Positions 7,687 through 14,938 of a stretch of DNA of 24,074 bases are shown piece after piece; the first letter of the stretch is position 1, and each line of letters starts with the position of its first letter. The DNA is taken from the NCBI GenBank assembly GCA_023426375.1, contig JAFAAV010000054.1, positions 1-24,074 on the forward strand, in the 5' to 3' direction. The DNA comes from Actinomycetes bacterium. GTDB taxonomy: Bacteria > Actinomycetota > Actinomycetes > Actinomycetales > Micrococcaceae. The notes beneath the pieces were generated by a model that saw only the letters and a program-made list of their open reading frames with translations, was not told the origin of the DNA and ran no database searches. Position numbers and translations under genes: made by a program.

Positions 7687-8592
7687 GTGAGCCCTCAACC
7701 CCCTACCTCCACCACCCGTGCGTTGCGAACCGTGGGTGCCGTGCTGTGTGCACTCCTCACCGGGGTGTTCTTTGCCGCGTGGCTGGGGCTCAGCTGGCTG
7801 CAGGATCACCTGTTGTCCCCGTCAGGCTTCCAAGACACCGCGCACTCGGTCGTCACCGACACCCAGTTCCAAACGGAATTGGTGGGCACGCTCGTGGACC
7901 GGGCCTCGTTCGGGCTGCTTGATGACTACCGAACCGGGCTCGAACCGGTTGACCAAGCGCTCGAAAAGGTTCGAGAGAGCGCCGTCGGTGCCACCGAATC
8001 GTTCGCGACCGCCCCCGAACAACGCGAGATGTGGACTCAGGTGCTCGTCCAAACCCACGCCGCCAACGTTCCGCTCTCACCGGCGATGGGGGAGGCCCCG
8101 GAGAACTTGGTGGTCGACGTCCATCCCGTGGGTGCCACGATCGATCAACGCCTGAGGGACACCATCGGGCTCGATCCGGCGTTGAGTGCGCAAGAGCTCA
8201 CGGTGACCGTTCCGGGTGCCCGGACGGGGCCCGCGATTGACGCGATCGTGTGGTTCGCGCAATGGCGCTTCGTGCTCCCGTGGCTGGCCGGCGCGCTGGG
8301 CATTGCCACGGTGTTGTTGGCTCCCCGCCGCTGGCTTGCGATCGCCGGGCTAGGACTCGCCAGTCTGGTTATGACTGGTGCCCTGCTGATCGCGGCGTTG
8401 TTGGTGGCCCAGTCGCTCATCTCAGCGTCCTCGATTGAGCCGGTGGCGAATCTGGTGGTCCTGGAAATCGTAGGTCTGCTGCGGGAATCGTTCGTGGCCC
8501 GGTGCGTTACGGGCATGATCTGGGCGGCCGTGCTCGCGCTCGCGGGTGTGACGGGCGCCGTGGTGACTCGTCACGCGGTCGCCTACCATTAA
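7687..8592 (+). CDS. Membrane protein of unknown function, four predicted helices
   Basis: I do not recognise this 301-residue protein. It has one N-terminal membrane helix (about 14-37, AVLCALLTGVFFAAWLGLSW). A soluble, probably extracytoplasmic domain (about 40-188) with several predicted helices and no cysteines follows. Three hydrophobic segments then lie at about 194-212, 216-243 and 272-293. The single cysteines (C21, C273) are in or near membrane segments. The GTG at 7687 is supported by the -10 box 6 nt upstream. Its 3' end contains the -10 box of ispH, and its stop is only 4 nt from the ispH start. Conservation of this neighbourhood (xseA-membrane protein-ispH) would suggest an envelope-related role, but nothing in the sequence proves one. 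Confidence 0.75.
   Translation: MSPQPPTSTTRALRTVGAVLCALLTGVFFAAWLGLSWLQDHLLSPSGFQDTAHSVVTDTQFQTELVGTLVDRASFGLLDDYRTGLEPVDQALEKVRESAVGATESFATAPEQREMWTQVLVQTHAANVPLSPAMGEAPENLVVDVHPVGATIDQRLRDTIGLDPALSAQELTVTVPGARTGPAIDAIVWFAQWRFVLPWLAGALGIATVLLAPRRWLAIAGLGLASLVMTGALLIAALLVAQSLISASSIEPVANLVVLEIVGLLRESFVARCVTGMIWAAVLALAGVTGAVVTRHAVAYH
8584..8589 (+). promoter_or_regulatory. -10 box of ispH inside the upstream gene
   Basis: TACCAT overlaps the last codons of the membrane-protein gene and is followed by 7 nt and the ispH ATG at 8597. The AAGGG just before the ATG is too close to work as a normal Shine-Dalgarno site, so a leaderless ispH transcript is the simpler reading. Confidence 0.45.
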
Positions 8593-8596
8593 GGGC

Positions 8597-9679
8597 ATGT
8601 CCACCACCGTTGATCTTTCCATGCCCACCGTTCCTCGCGTTCGGCGCACACCCCAAGAGATCGCCGACGCCGCTCCGGTCGCCGGTTCTCGCAAGGTCCT
8701 GTTGGCCGCGCCGCGCGGATACTGCGCCGGCGTGGACCGTGCCGTGATCGCGGTGGAGAAGGCGCTCGAGCACTACGGTGCCCCGGTGTACGTGCGCAAG
8801 GAGATCGTGCACAACAAGTACGTGGTCGGCACACTGGAAGAGCGCGGCGCCATTTTCGTGGACGAGACCGACGAGGTTCCCGAGGGATCCCTCCTCGTTT
8901 TCTCCGCTCACGGAGTGTCCCCGGCTGTCGTGCAGTCCGCGGCGGATCGCAACCTGCAGACCATCGATGCCACCTGCCCGCTGGTCACCAAGGTGCACCG
9001 CGAAGCCGTGCGCTTCGCCCGCGGCGACTACGAGATCCTGCTGATCGGTCACGTGGGCCACGAAGAGGTCGAGGGCACGTTCGGTGAAGCTCCCGATCAC
9101 ATTCAGATCGTGAACTCTCCGGAGGACGTGGACACCCTGGAGGTCAACGACCCGGACAAGGTCGTCTGGCTCTCGCAGACCACGTTGAGCGTGGACGAGA
9201 CCATGCAGACCGTGAACAAGCTCCGCGAGAAGTTCCCCAACCTGCAGGACCCGCCCAGCGACGACATTTGCTACGCCACATCCAACCGGCAGGCAGCGAT
9301 CAAGGAAATTGCTCCCCAGACTGATCTGGTGATCGTGGTCGGTTCGGCCAATTCCTCGAACTCCGTGCGTCTCAAGGAAGTGGCCGAGGAATACGGTGCC
9401 AAGCGCGCCGAACGCGTGGACTTCGCCAACCAGGTCGATGAGTCCTGGTTCGAGGGTGTGGCTACCGTTGGCGTGACCTCCGGTGCTTCCGTTCCCGAGG
9501 TGCTCGTGCAGCAGGTCCTGGAGCTGTTGGCCGAATACGGCTACGGCGAGGTCGAGGAAGTTGTCACCGCTGAAGAAGACATCTTGTTCTCCCTGCCCAA
9601 GGAACTGCGCGCCAAGCTCGCGGAGGGCGGCGACAAGTCCCGTCAGCTTGGCGGCCGCGGAGCGCGACCCAACCGCTGA
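8597..9679 (+). CDS. ispH: 4-hydroxy-3-methylbut-2-enyl diphosphate reductase (IspH/LytB)
   Basis: This is the last enzyme of the MEP (non-mevalonate) isoprenoid pathway. It reduces HMBPP to IPP and DMAPP using an iron-sulfur cluster. The three cluster cysteines are present: C43 (RGYCAGVDRA), C127 (DATCPLV) and C225 (DICYATSNRQ). Substrate-binding motifs are intact: IVHN (70-73), SAHG (103-106), the GHEEVEGT segment with H155 and E157, and SANSSNS (250-256). At 360 aa it is longer than E. coli IspH because of a 30-residue N-terminal extension, usual in actinobacteria, and a basic Gly/Arg-rich tail. The ATG at 8597 is preferred because of the -10 box 7 nt upstream. Confidence 0.96.
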   Translation: MSTTVDLSMPTVPRVRRTPQEIADAAPVAGSRKVLLAAPRGYCAGVDRAVIAVEKALEHYGAPVYVRKEIVHNKYVVGTLEERGAIFVDETDEVPEGSLLVFSAHGVSPAVVQSAADRNLQTIDATCPLVTKVHREAVRFARGDYEILLIGHVGHEEVEGTFGEAPDHIQIVNSPEDVDTLEVNDPDKVVWLSQTTLSVDETMQTVNKLREKFPNLQDPPSDDICYATSNRQAAIKEIAPQTDLVIVVGSANSSNSVRLKEVAEEYGAKRAERVDFANQVDESWFEGVATVGVTSGASVPEVLVQQVLELLAEYGYGEVEEVVTAEEDILFSLPKELRAKLAEGGDKSRQLGGRGARPNR

Positions 9680-9711
9680 TCCGAACGCCTGGCGGTCGCA
9701 ACGCTGCGGCT

Positions 9712-9744
9712 GGCCGGGCGCACACTCGACCCGCTCACCCGGCC
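9712..9744. terminator. Possible bidirectional hairpin terminator
   Basis: GGCCGGG (9712-9718) is complementary to CCCGGCC (9738-9744) across a 19-nt loop, between the convergent ispH and rmuC stop codons. The stem is all G/C but there is no T-run on either side, so termination activity is only plausible. Confidence 0.35.
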
Positions 9745-9769
9745 GATCTGTCGACCGAGCGGCACACCA

Positions 9770-11053
9770 TTAGCTGGCCCGTGCGTTGTCCTCGCGCGGG
9801 CCAGTCTCATTGTTCGGGTCGTCTTGCTTGGTCTCATTACCGTTCAGCACGAACTCGGTTGCGGTGACGGCGCGGGGCATGGTTTCCACGGGCTTGGTTT
9901 CCAACCCGGTGGAGTCGTTATCGGTGGGATCCAGCGCCGCGATCTTGCGTGCCGAGGGCAGCACCCGAGTTTCGAGCGAGCCCACGAGCTTGTTGTATCC
10001 GTCCACCGAACGCCGCAGTGAACCGCCCATGTCTGCGAGGTGCTTCCCCACGGACCCCATGCGGTCGTAGAGCTCGCGCGATAGTCGGTAGAGCTCGCGC
10101 GCGTTGTCCGTGAGCGTGGCCTGCCGCCAACTGAAAGCCACGGCCTTGAGTGAGGCCATCAGCGACACCGGGGACACCAGGGCCACGTTGTTCCGGGACG
10201 CGTGTTCCAGCAGCGCAGCATCCGTTTCCAGGGCCGCAGCCAGAGCAGATTCCACGGGAACGAAGCACATCACCAGCTCGGGAGATCCGTCATTGCCCGT
10301 CCAGTACTGCTTGGTGGTCAGGGCGTCCACGTGCGTTCGCAGTGCCTTGGCATGCGCCTTCAAGGACTGGGCCCGGCGCTGGTCGTTCTCGGGTGAGCCG
10401 TCCGCAGGAACCGCTTGCGCATCCAGGTAGGAGTTCATGGGTGCCTTGGCATCGACCACGATCACTTGTCCGCCCGGTAGCTTCACGATCATGTCCGGTC
10501 GTTGCACACCACGATCGGTGGCGCGGGAATCCTGTTCTGTGAAATCGACGTGGCGCAGCATGCCGGCGGCCTCGACCACGCGGCGTAACTGCATTTCACC
10601 CCACGCACCTCGCACAGTGGTGGAGCGCAGCGACGAAGACAGCGATCCGGTGGCCTCCAACAATTGCGCGTCCGTGCTGCGTGCGGCATCCAGCGCCTGA
10701 CTCACAGCGCCGAACTGTTCCGCGCGATCACGTTCCAATTGGGTGACGTGACGTCCCACGGTGCGCAGCTGATCATTGAGCGGCGCCAACGCCTGGAGCA
10801 CGTTCTGATCCTGGAAGGAACGGGCCTCCAACGTGGCCACATGCTTCTCGAGTTGCTCCTTGGCCTCCCGTGCCGCGGCGCTCTCTTGCAGTGCGCTGAG
10901 ACGTTCGGCCTGCAGCTCATCGATCTCGGCCTCGATCCTGCGCGTCCGGCGACCGGCCACCGACATCCCCACGGCGGCCCCCAACCCAAGACCTACTACC
11001 AGGGCGAGCAAGGCCCACAACCACCACACCTGAGACATCACGGAAGCGTCCAT
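9770..11053 (-). CDS. rmuC: DNA recombination protein RmuC homologue
   Basis: This membrane-anchored protein of the RmuC family has a PD-(D/E)XK nuclease-like core, is linked to limiting recombination at inverted repeats, and is 427 aa. A single N-terminal membrane helix (about 10-30) is followed by a Glu/Arg-rich coiled coil (about 36-125). The conserved domain begins at RGAWGEMQL (148-156). RPDMIV (185-190) and VVDAKAP (199-205) supply the Asp and Asp-x-Lys of the nuclease fold. The C-terminal 45 residues are Thr/Asn/Asp-rich and variable. The ATG at 11053 is used; an ATG five codons later is also possible. Upstream on the minus strand is GACAGT 6 nt before the ATG, a weak leaderless -10. 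The response-regulator gene ends 95 nt upstream. Confidence 0.92.
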   Translation of the reverse strand: MDASVMSQVWWLWALLALVVGLGLGAAVGMSVAGRRTRRIEAEIDELQAERLSALQESAAAREAKEQLEKHVATLEARSFQDQNVLQALAPLNDQLRTVGRHVTQLERDRAEQFGAVSQALDAARSTDAQLLEATGSLSSSLRSTTVRGAWGEMQLRRVVEAAGMLRHVDFTEQDSRATDRGVQRPDMIVKLPGGQVIVVDAKAPMNSYLDAQAVPADGSPENDQRRAQSLKAHAKALRTHVDALTTKQYWTGNDGSPELVMCFVPVESALAAALETDAALLEHASRNNVALVSPVSLMASLKAVAFSWRQATLTDNARELYRLSRELYDRMGSVGKHLADMGGSLRRSVDGYNKLVGSLETRVLPSARKIAALDPTDNDSTGLETKPVETMPRAVTATEFVLNGNETKQDDPNNETGPREDNARAS

Positions 11054-11059
11054 GGGGGA

Positions 11060-11065
11060 ACTGTC
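11060..11065 (-). promoter_or_regulatory. Weak -10 candidate for rmuC
   Basis: The minus strand reads GACAGT with 6 nt to the ATG at 11053. It keeps the invariant second A and last T of the -10 box but has G in first place, like the corA box. It is weak alone and is noted because the spacing matches the other leaderless promoters here. Confidence 0.25.
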
Positions 11066-11148
11066 TCAGACCCCTCCGACATCCATAAGGACCTTCACCG
11101 TGCAGTCACCAGGACACTCAGAACGAGAGCCGCGGAAGCACTATCGCG

Positions 11149-11760
11149 CTAGATCCACCCGTTCCGCAGTGCAGCCGCGGCCGCCTCCGAACGGTTGTGC
11201 ACTCCGGTCTTCCCGATAGCCGAGGACAAATGGTTGCGCACCGTGCCGGGGGAGAGGTGCAGGGCCGCGGCGATCTGCTTGGCGGAGCCGCCCTGCGCGG
11301 ATTCCCGCAGTACGTCCTGCTCGCGCTGGGTCAACGGATTCGAGCCGGCCACCAATGATTCCTCCGCGAGTTGCGGGTCGATCACGCGCAGTCCCGCGTG
11401 AACGCGCCGGATGGCCTCGGCCAGTTGTTCCGCTGGAGTATCTTTCACCACGAAACCGCTCGCGCCCGCATCGAGGGCCCGGCGCAGGTAGCCGGGGCGA
11501 TCGAACGTGGTCACGATCAGGCACTTAGTACCGCTGCCCCCGCGCGCGATCTCCTGCGTGGCATCCAACCCGTTGAGCACGGGCATTTCGATGTCCAGTA
11601 ACGCCACATCGACGTCCTGGGCAGCGACAGCGTCCACGGCTTCTCGACCGTTGCCCACCTGCGCCACCACGGAGATATCGGGTTCAAGCTCAAGCAGGGC
11701 AGCCAGCCCGGCCCGCACCAACGCCTGATCATCTGCAATCACTACCGAGATGGTGTTCAT
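11149..11760 (-). CDS. LuxR/NarL-family response regulator
   Basis: This 203-residue DNA-binding partner of the histidine kinase encoded just upstream has a receiver domain (1-120) with the acidic pair D10-D11, phosphoacceptor D56 (LLDIEMPVLNG), T84/T85 and K106 (VVKD). A GerE-type helix-turn-helix follows (about 143-200: LTQREQDVLRESAQGGS, then AKQIAAALHLSPGTVRNH). The ATG at 11760 overlaps the kinase stop (ATGA), implying coupled translation. The frame is open further upstream, but that region encodes the kinase in another frame. It is last in the ABC/two-component operon and probably controls that operon, as in DesK-DesR and LiaS-LiaR-like systems linked to ABC-2 exporters. Confidence 0.94.
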   Translation of the reverse strand: MNTISVVIADDQALVRAGLAALLELEPDISVVAQVGNGREAVDAVAAQDVDVALLDIEMPVLNGLDATQEIARGGSGTKCLIVTTFDRPGYLRRALDAGASGFVVKDTPAEQLAEAIRRVHAGLRVIDPQLAEESLVAGSNPLTQREQDVLRESAQGGSAKQIAAALHLSPGTVRNHLSSAIGKTGVHNRSEAAAAALRNGWI

Positions 11761-12920
11761 GCCGGTTCCACCACGATTCTTGTTCCTTGCTCCTTGCCCT
11801 CCACGGGGGAGGTCACGGTCAGTTTCAGACCTGCTTTCTCGGCCCGTTCCTGCATGCCACGCAGTCCGTTCCCGGGCATCGACGACGACGCCGCGTGCGC
11901 GCCCTCGCGCTCGCAACCCAAGCCCGCGCCGTCGTCGGTGATGGTCAGGGTGCTCGTGGTGAGCGTGACCCAGCACGAAGAGGCGGAGGAATGGCGCACC
12001 GCATTGGTCACGGCCTCGCGAAGAATCCACGCGAAGGCTGCGCGCCAGGGAGCCTCGATGGACGGAACGGTGCTCGGCAGATGCGGGGTGATGCCGGCGG
12101 AGCGCAGTGCGGCTCGGGCCTGCACCAGTTGCACGCTCAACTCCGGCTCGCGCAGTTTGCCCACGGTGGAGCGCACGTCGGTGAGGGAATCGCGGGTGAG
12201 GACCAGAACGTCGTCGAGCTCCTGGGCCGCGCGTTCCGGGTCCGTTGCCATGAGCCGCTTGGCCAGCTGAACTTTCATGGACACCACGGTGAGGGAATGC
12301 CCCAGGATGTCGTGGACGTCGCGCCCCACGGACTCGCGCTGCTGGGCCAGTTTGAGTTCTCGGATGAGTTCCTCACGAACCTCGGAGCGTTCCACGACCC
12401 AGCGTGACACCAGCAGGAGCATCCAGGCTGGAGCGATACCGATGATGGGCCAGAACCAATCCTCCGAGTTCCCGGTCATTATCCAGGGCGTCAAGGCGAT
12501 CACCGCAACGACAACGGCCGCGACGACCGCACCCTTCATGGACAGGCGGAATGCGCACACCGCCACAAAGAACGGGCTCACGTAGGTGACGATGATCCCT
12601 CCCGCGGGGAGGACCAGGGTCAAGGGGAGTAGCAGGATGACGCACCAGAGCATCGTGTTGAACAGCGGAGTGCGTCGCGGAAACGGGTATTCCTTGATCC
12701 ACGAGACCACGTACAGAACGGCGAACAACGTGAGCCCAACCATTGCCAGGACTTTGAGCTCGGCGCTCGCCGACGAAGCTAACGTGTTGGTAACCGGGAA
12801 GATAAGGAACACCAGCCACACGGAGGCGAACAGGACGTCGGGCCAACCGGAAGCCCAATCGGCGGGATTCTTAACCGAGTTCTCTTTCACGGTCTGACTG
12901 TCGTGGGTCGAGGTGCTCAT
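11757..12920 (-). CDS. DesK/NarL-type sensor histidine kinase
   Basis: This 387-residue membrane sensor has an N-terminal part (about 28-172) with five to six hydrophobic segments and no sizeable extracytoplasmic domain, so it probably senses the membrane itself or a neighbouring transporter. The HisKA_3 dimerisation domain carries H203 in GRDVHDILGHSLTVVSMKVQ (199-218). The ATPase domain has the N box ILREAVTNAVRHS (299-311, N306), the G1 box DDGAGL (329-334) and GNGLRGMQERA (350-360). The gene overlaps the permease stop by 4 nt upstream and the response-regulator start by 4 nt downstream. Homologous modules respond to cell-envelope stress, amphiphilic antibiotics or membrane fluidity. The actual signal cannot be read from sequence. 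Confidence 0.94.
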   Translation of the reverse strand: MSTSTHDSQTVKENSVKNPADWASGWPDVLFASVWLVFLIFPVTNTLASSASAELKVLAMVGLTLFAVLYVVSWIKEYPFPRRTPLFNTMLWCVILLLPLTLVLPAGGIIVTYVSPFFVAVCAFRLSMKGAVVAAVVVAVIALTPWIMTGNSEDWFWPIIGIAPAWMLLLVSRWVVERSEVREELIRELKLAQQRESVGRDVHDILGHSLTVVSMKVQLAKRLMATDPERAAQELDDVLVLTRDSLTDVRSTVGKLREPELSVQLVQARAALRSAGITPHLPSTVPSIEAPWRAAFAWILREAVTNAVRHSSASSCWVTLTTSTLTITDDGAGLGCEREGAHAASSSMPGNGLRGMQERAEKAGLKLTVTSPVEGKEQGTRIVVEPA

Positions 12921-13678
12921 TTACGGGCCGTCGCTTTCCGCGCGGCGAACAGGGCTACGGCGGCGAAGATGGCGGCCCACACGCCCACGTTGGCCAGCAG
13001 CATCCAGACGCTGTCTTGTTCTGCGGCACCGTCCACGGAAACCACCCAGCCTTCGGTAATGGGGTAGCGGGCAAGTCCAACGATTCCATACAAGGGCGTG
13101 AAGCGGGCGAAGTCCAACAACGACCCCGACAACGGCATGAACACGTTGCCCAGGAAGGCGAGCACCACCAGCAGGCCGGTGGCGGCGCTGACGGCCCCGT
13201 CCGAGCGGAACAACAGCCCAGCCGCCAGACCGTAGAGTGCGAAGACCACGGAGCAAGCCACCACGATCCCGGCGGTCGCGAACCAGCGCCACAGATCATC
13301 CAGAGTGGAATTGGTAAAGACACCGGTCACGTACACGATGATCACCGGGACCACGGCCACGGAGACGGCCACCACCACTTTGGTAGCGGCGTACCCACCC
13401 GTACCCATGGGGGTCATGGCCAGTTGTCGGCCCCAACCCTGCATCCTCTCCACCGCGGCGCTGCCCGCAATGGACGTGGTCGCGGTGACCGCACCGTATG
13501 CAGCCATGGAGACCATGAGGTACGCGGACACGTTGCCATGCCCGGAGGATTCATTGGACCACCCTTGGGTGACACCGAACATGATGAACAGTGCTGCGGG
13601 TAGTACCGCGATGAAGAACATGTTCTCGAAGGCTCTGACCTGTCGCCAGAGGTCGTGGAGGGTGTAGGTGAGATTCAT
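12917..13678 (-). CDS. ABC-2 type transporter permease
   Basis: This 253-residue integral membrane protein has about six hydrophobic segments (roughly 20-36, 52-72, 98-122, 134-158, 167-187 and 225-245), typical of ABC-2 permeases of drug and lipid exporters. It retains the short cytoplasmic coupling segment (AAVERMQGWGRQLAMTPMG, about 73-91) common in this family. The ATG at 13678 has a Shine-Dalgarno sequence (AAGGA) about 7 nt upstream. It follows its ATPase gene by 58 nt and overlaps the kinase start by 4 nt. The exported substrate is unknown; linearmycin, bacitracin-like peptides or lipids are family precedents only. Confidence 0.9.
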   Translation of the reverse strand: MNLTYTLHDLWRQVRAFENMFFIAVLPAALFIMFGVTQGWSNESSGHGNVSAYLMVSMAAYGAVTATTSIAGSAAVERMQGWGRQLAMTPMGTGGYAATKVVVAVSVAVVPVIIVYVTGVFTNSTLDDLWRWFATAGIVVACSVVFALYGLAAGLLFRSDGAVSAATGLLVVLAFLGNVFMPLSGSLLDFARFTPLYGIVGLARYPITEGWVVSVDGAAEQDSVWMLLANVGVWAAIFAAVALFAARKATARK

Positions 13679-13736
13679 GACGGAATCCTTGTCTGTATCT
13701 GTGGGTCTGAACGTTGATGGTTCGGAGCAACCGGCG

Positions 13737-14687
13737 TCAGTGCTCCGCGGAGCGGTTCACGAGCGCGGTGAAGGCGTCCTCCAAGCCGCCGCGGGAGATC
13801 TCCAGCTCGGTGGCGGGCGTCTCGGTCAGCAGGACACGGGCCAATTGGTCTGCCTCGTCTGTGCTCGCGGTGACGCGATTTCCCCTGCGGTCTAGGTGGG
13901 TGATGCCGGGCAGGTCCGGTAGCGGCGTCGGCTCCGGCCACGAGAACGAGACCGTCTGGTGGGTCGAGGCGGCGCGGAAACTGTCCACCGTGCCGTCGTG
14001 ATGCACGGCGCCGCGGTCCAGGAGCACCACGCGCTGGGCGAAGTCCTCGGCTTCCTGCAGGTAGTGGGTCGCGAAGACTACCGTGCGCCCCTCTTGGGCC
14101 TCGGCATGCATCGTGTCCCAGAATTCCTGCCGGGACTGGACGTCCATGCCCGCCGTGGGCTCGTCCAGCACGAGCAGGTCGGGTTCTGGAAGAAGGGCCA
14201 GGGCGAAGCGCACGCGTTGCTGCTGGCCTCCCGAGCACTTGGATATCTTGCGCTTGGAGAACGACGCCGCTCCGGCGCGTTCCAGCGCCTCGTCCACGGG
14301 CATGTGCTCGCGGTAGAGCGACGCGATCATCACCACCGTCTCGCGCACCGACAGGTCATCGAGCAGGCCACCGGTCTGTTGAACGGCGCCCACCAGGCCG
14401 CGGGACACCGCCTCTCGGGGTCTGTGTCCGAATACCGAGACCGTGCCGTCCTTCGGATCGGACATGCCCAGGATCATGTCCAGAAGCGTGGTCTTGCCGG
14501 CGCCGTTGGGGCCCAGCAGGGCCACGATCTCACCGCGGTCGATGCGCAGGCTCACATCGTTGACCGCGTGCACCGTCTCCTTGCGGGTTCGGAACACCTG
14601 GTGAACGTGAGAGCACTCGATGGCCGGGGCGAGCGGCGTCGTCGGGGGAGCGGAAAGTGAAGCTGAGGAAGGGGCTGATGTGTTCAT
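13737..14687 (-). CDS. ABC-2 transporter ATP-binding protein
   Basis: This 316-residue ATPase drives the adjacent permease. Walker A is GPNGAGKTT (59-67), the Q-loop is near Q103-Q104, the signature is CSGGQ (151-155) with Cys in place of the usual Leu, Walker B is LLVLDE (171-176), the D-loop follows at about 180-182 and the switch histidine is H208. The 80-residue C-terminal extension, ending in GGLEDAFTALVNRS, is typical of DrrA-like drug-export ATPases. About 22 Ser/Pro/Ala-rich N-terminal residues precede the domain, so a later start cannot be excluded. It is the first gene of a four-gene minus-strand operon and faces the glycosyltransferase operon across 251 nt. Confidence 0.93.
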   Translation of the reverse strand: MNTSAPSSASLSAPPTTPLAPAIECSHVHQVFRTRKETVHAVNDVSLRIDRGEIVALLGPNGAGKTTLLDMILGMSDPKDGTVSVFGHRPREAVSRGLVGAVQQTGGLLDDLSVRETVVMIASLYREHMPVDEALERAGAASFSKRKISKCSGGQQQRVRFALALLPEPDLLVLDEPTAGMDVQSRQEFWDTMHAEAQEGRTVVFATHYLQEAEDFAQRVVLLDRGAVHHDGTVDSFRAASTHQTVSFSWPEPTPLPDLPGITHLDRRGNRVTASTDEADQLARVLLTETPATELEISRGGLEDAFTALVNRSAEH

Positions 14688-14693
14688 ACCCCT

Positions 14694-14699
14694 ACATTC
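14694..14699 (-). promoter_or_regulatory. Weak -10 candidate for the ABC/two-component operon
   Basis: The minus strand reads GAATGT, then AGGGGT, then the ATG at 14687. The box has A2 and T6 of the -10 consensus but G in first place. TTCTGA lies 17 nt upstream as a poor -35. The AGGGG is too close to the start to be an ordinary Shine-Dalgarno site. Confidence 0.3.
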
Positions 14700-14728
14700 G
14701 CGGGAATCGAACCGGCTCAGAACTGCCG

Positions 14729-14848
14729 AACGTCACGACTCGCGGGTGACAAACGTCATGGGTGGGGCGGTGAAAACGGCCGCCCGCCGCGGCCACAGGG
14801 TGCGAAAGCAACCGACGGGTAACACATGAGAAATTTCTCATGAACGTC
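14729..14848. repeat. Three AACGTC repeats in the divergent intergenic region
   Basis: AACGTC occurs at 14729-14734, 14752-14757 and 14843-14848. The first two are extended to AACGTCA and lie 23 bp apart (about two helical turns). Between them GTCAC (14732-14736) pairs with GTGAC (14746-14750). These could be binding sites for the operon's own response regulator, but short repeats of this size can occur by chance. Confidence 0.25.
14825..14842. promoter_or_regulatory. Perfect 18-bp palindrome, probable operator
   Basis: CATGAGAAATTTCTCATG is identical to its reverse complement over all 18 positions. It is A/T-rich in an otherwise G/C-rich intergenic region. It is centred about 52 bp upstream of the start site predicted from the -10 box at 14874, and about 147 bp from the ATG of the divergent ABC gene. 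A dimeric regulator site is the most likely meaning. With no loop and no T-run it is not a terminator. Confidence 0.6.
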
Positions 14849-14873
14849 TCACGTCCGTTTCACAGCGGATTTT

Positions 14874-14879
14874 TAGTCT
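14874..14879 (+). promoter_or_regulatory. -10 candidate for the glycosyltransferase operon
   Basis: TAGTCT fits TANNNT, giving a start near 14886 and a leader of about 53 nt. No good -35 is seen at 16-18 nt, which would suit a promoter needing an activator, perhaps bound at the palindrome just upstream. The rest of the 14688-14938 intergenic region shows no further gene. Confidence 0.35.
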
Positions 14880-14938
14880 TGGTTCATCAGGACAGCCGTC
14901 GGCGGATCCACCAGCCGGCTCGAACGTGAGGTAAACAG

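Noticed and set aside
13959..14660. 233-codon plus-strand frame opposite the ABC ATPase gene
   Set aside because: It is a His/Gly/Arg-rich shadow; the minus strand encodes intact Walker A, signature and Walker B motifs.
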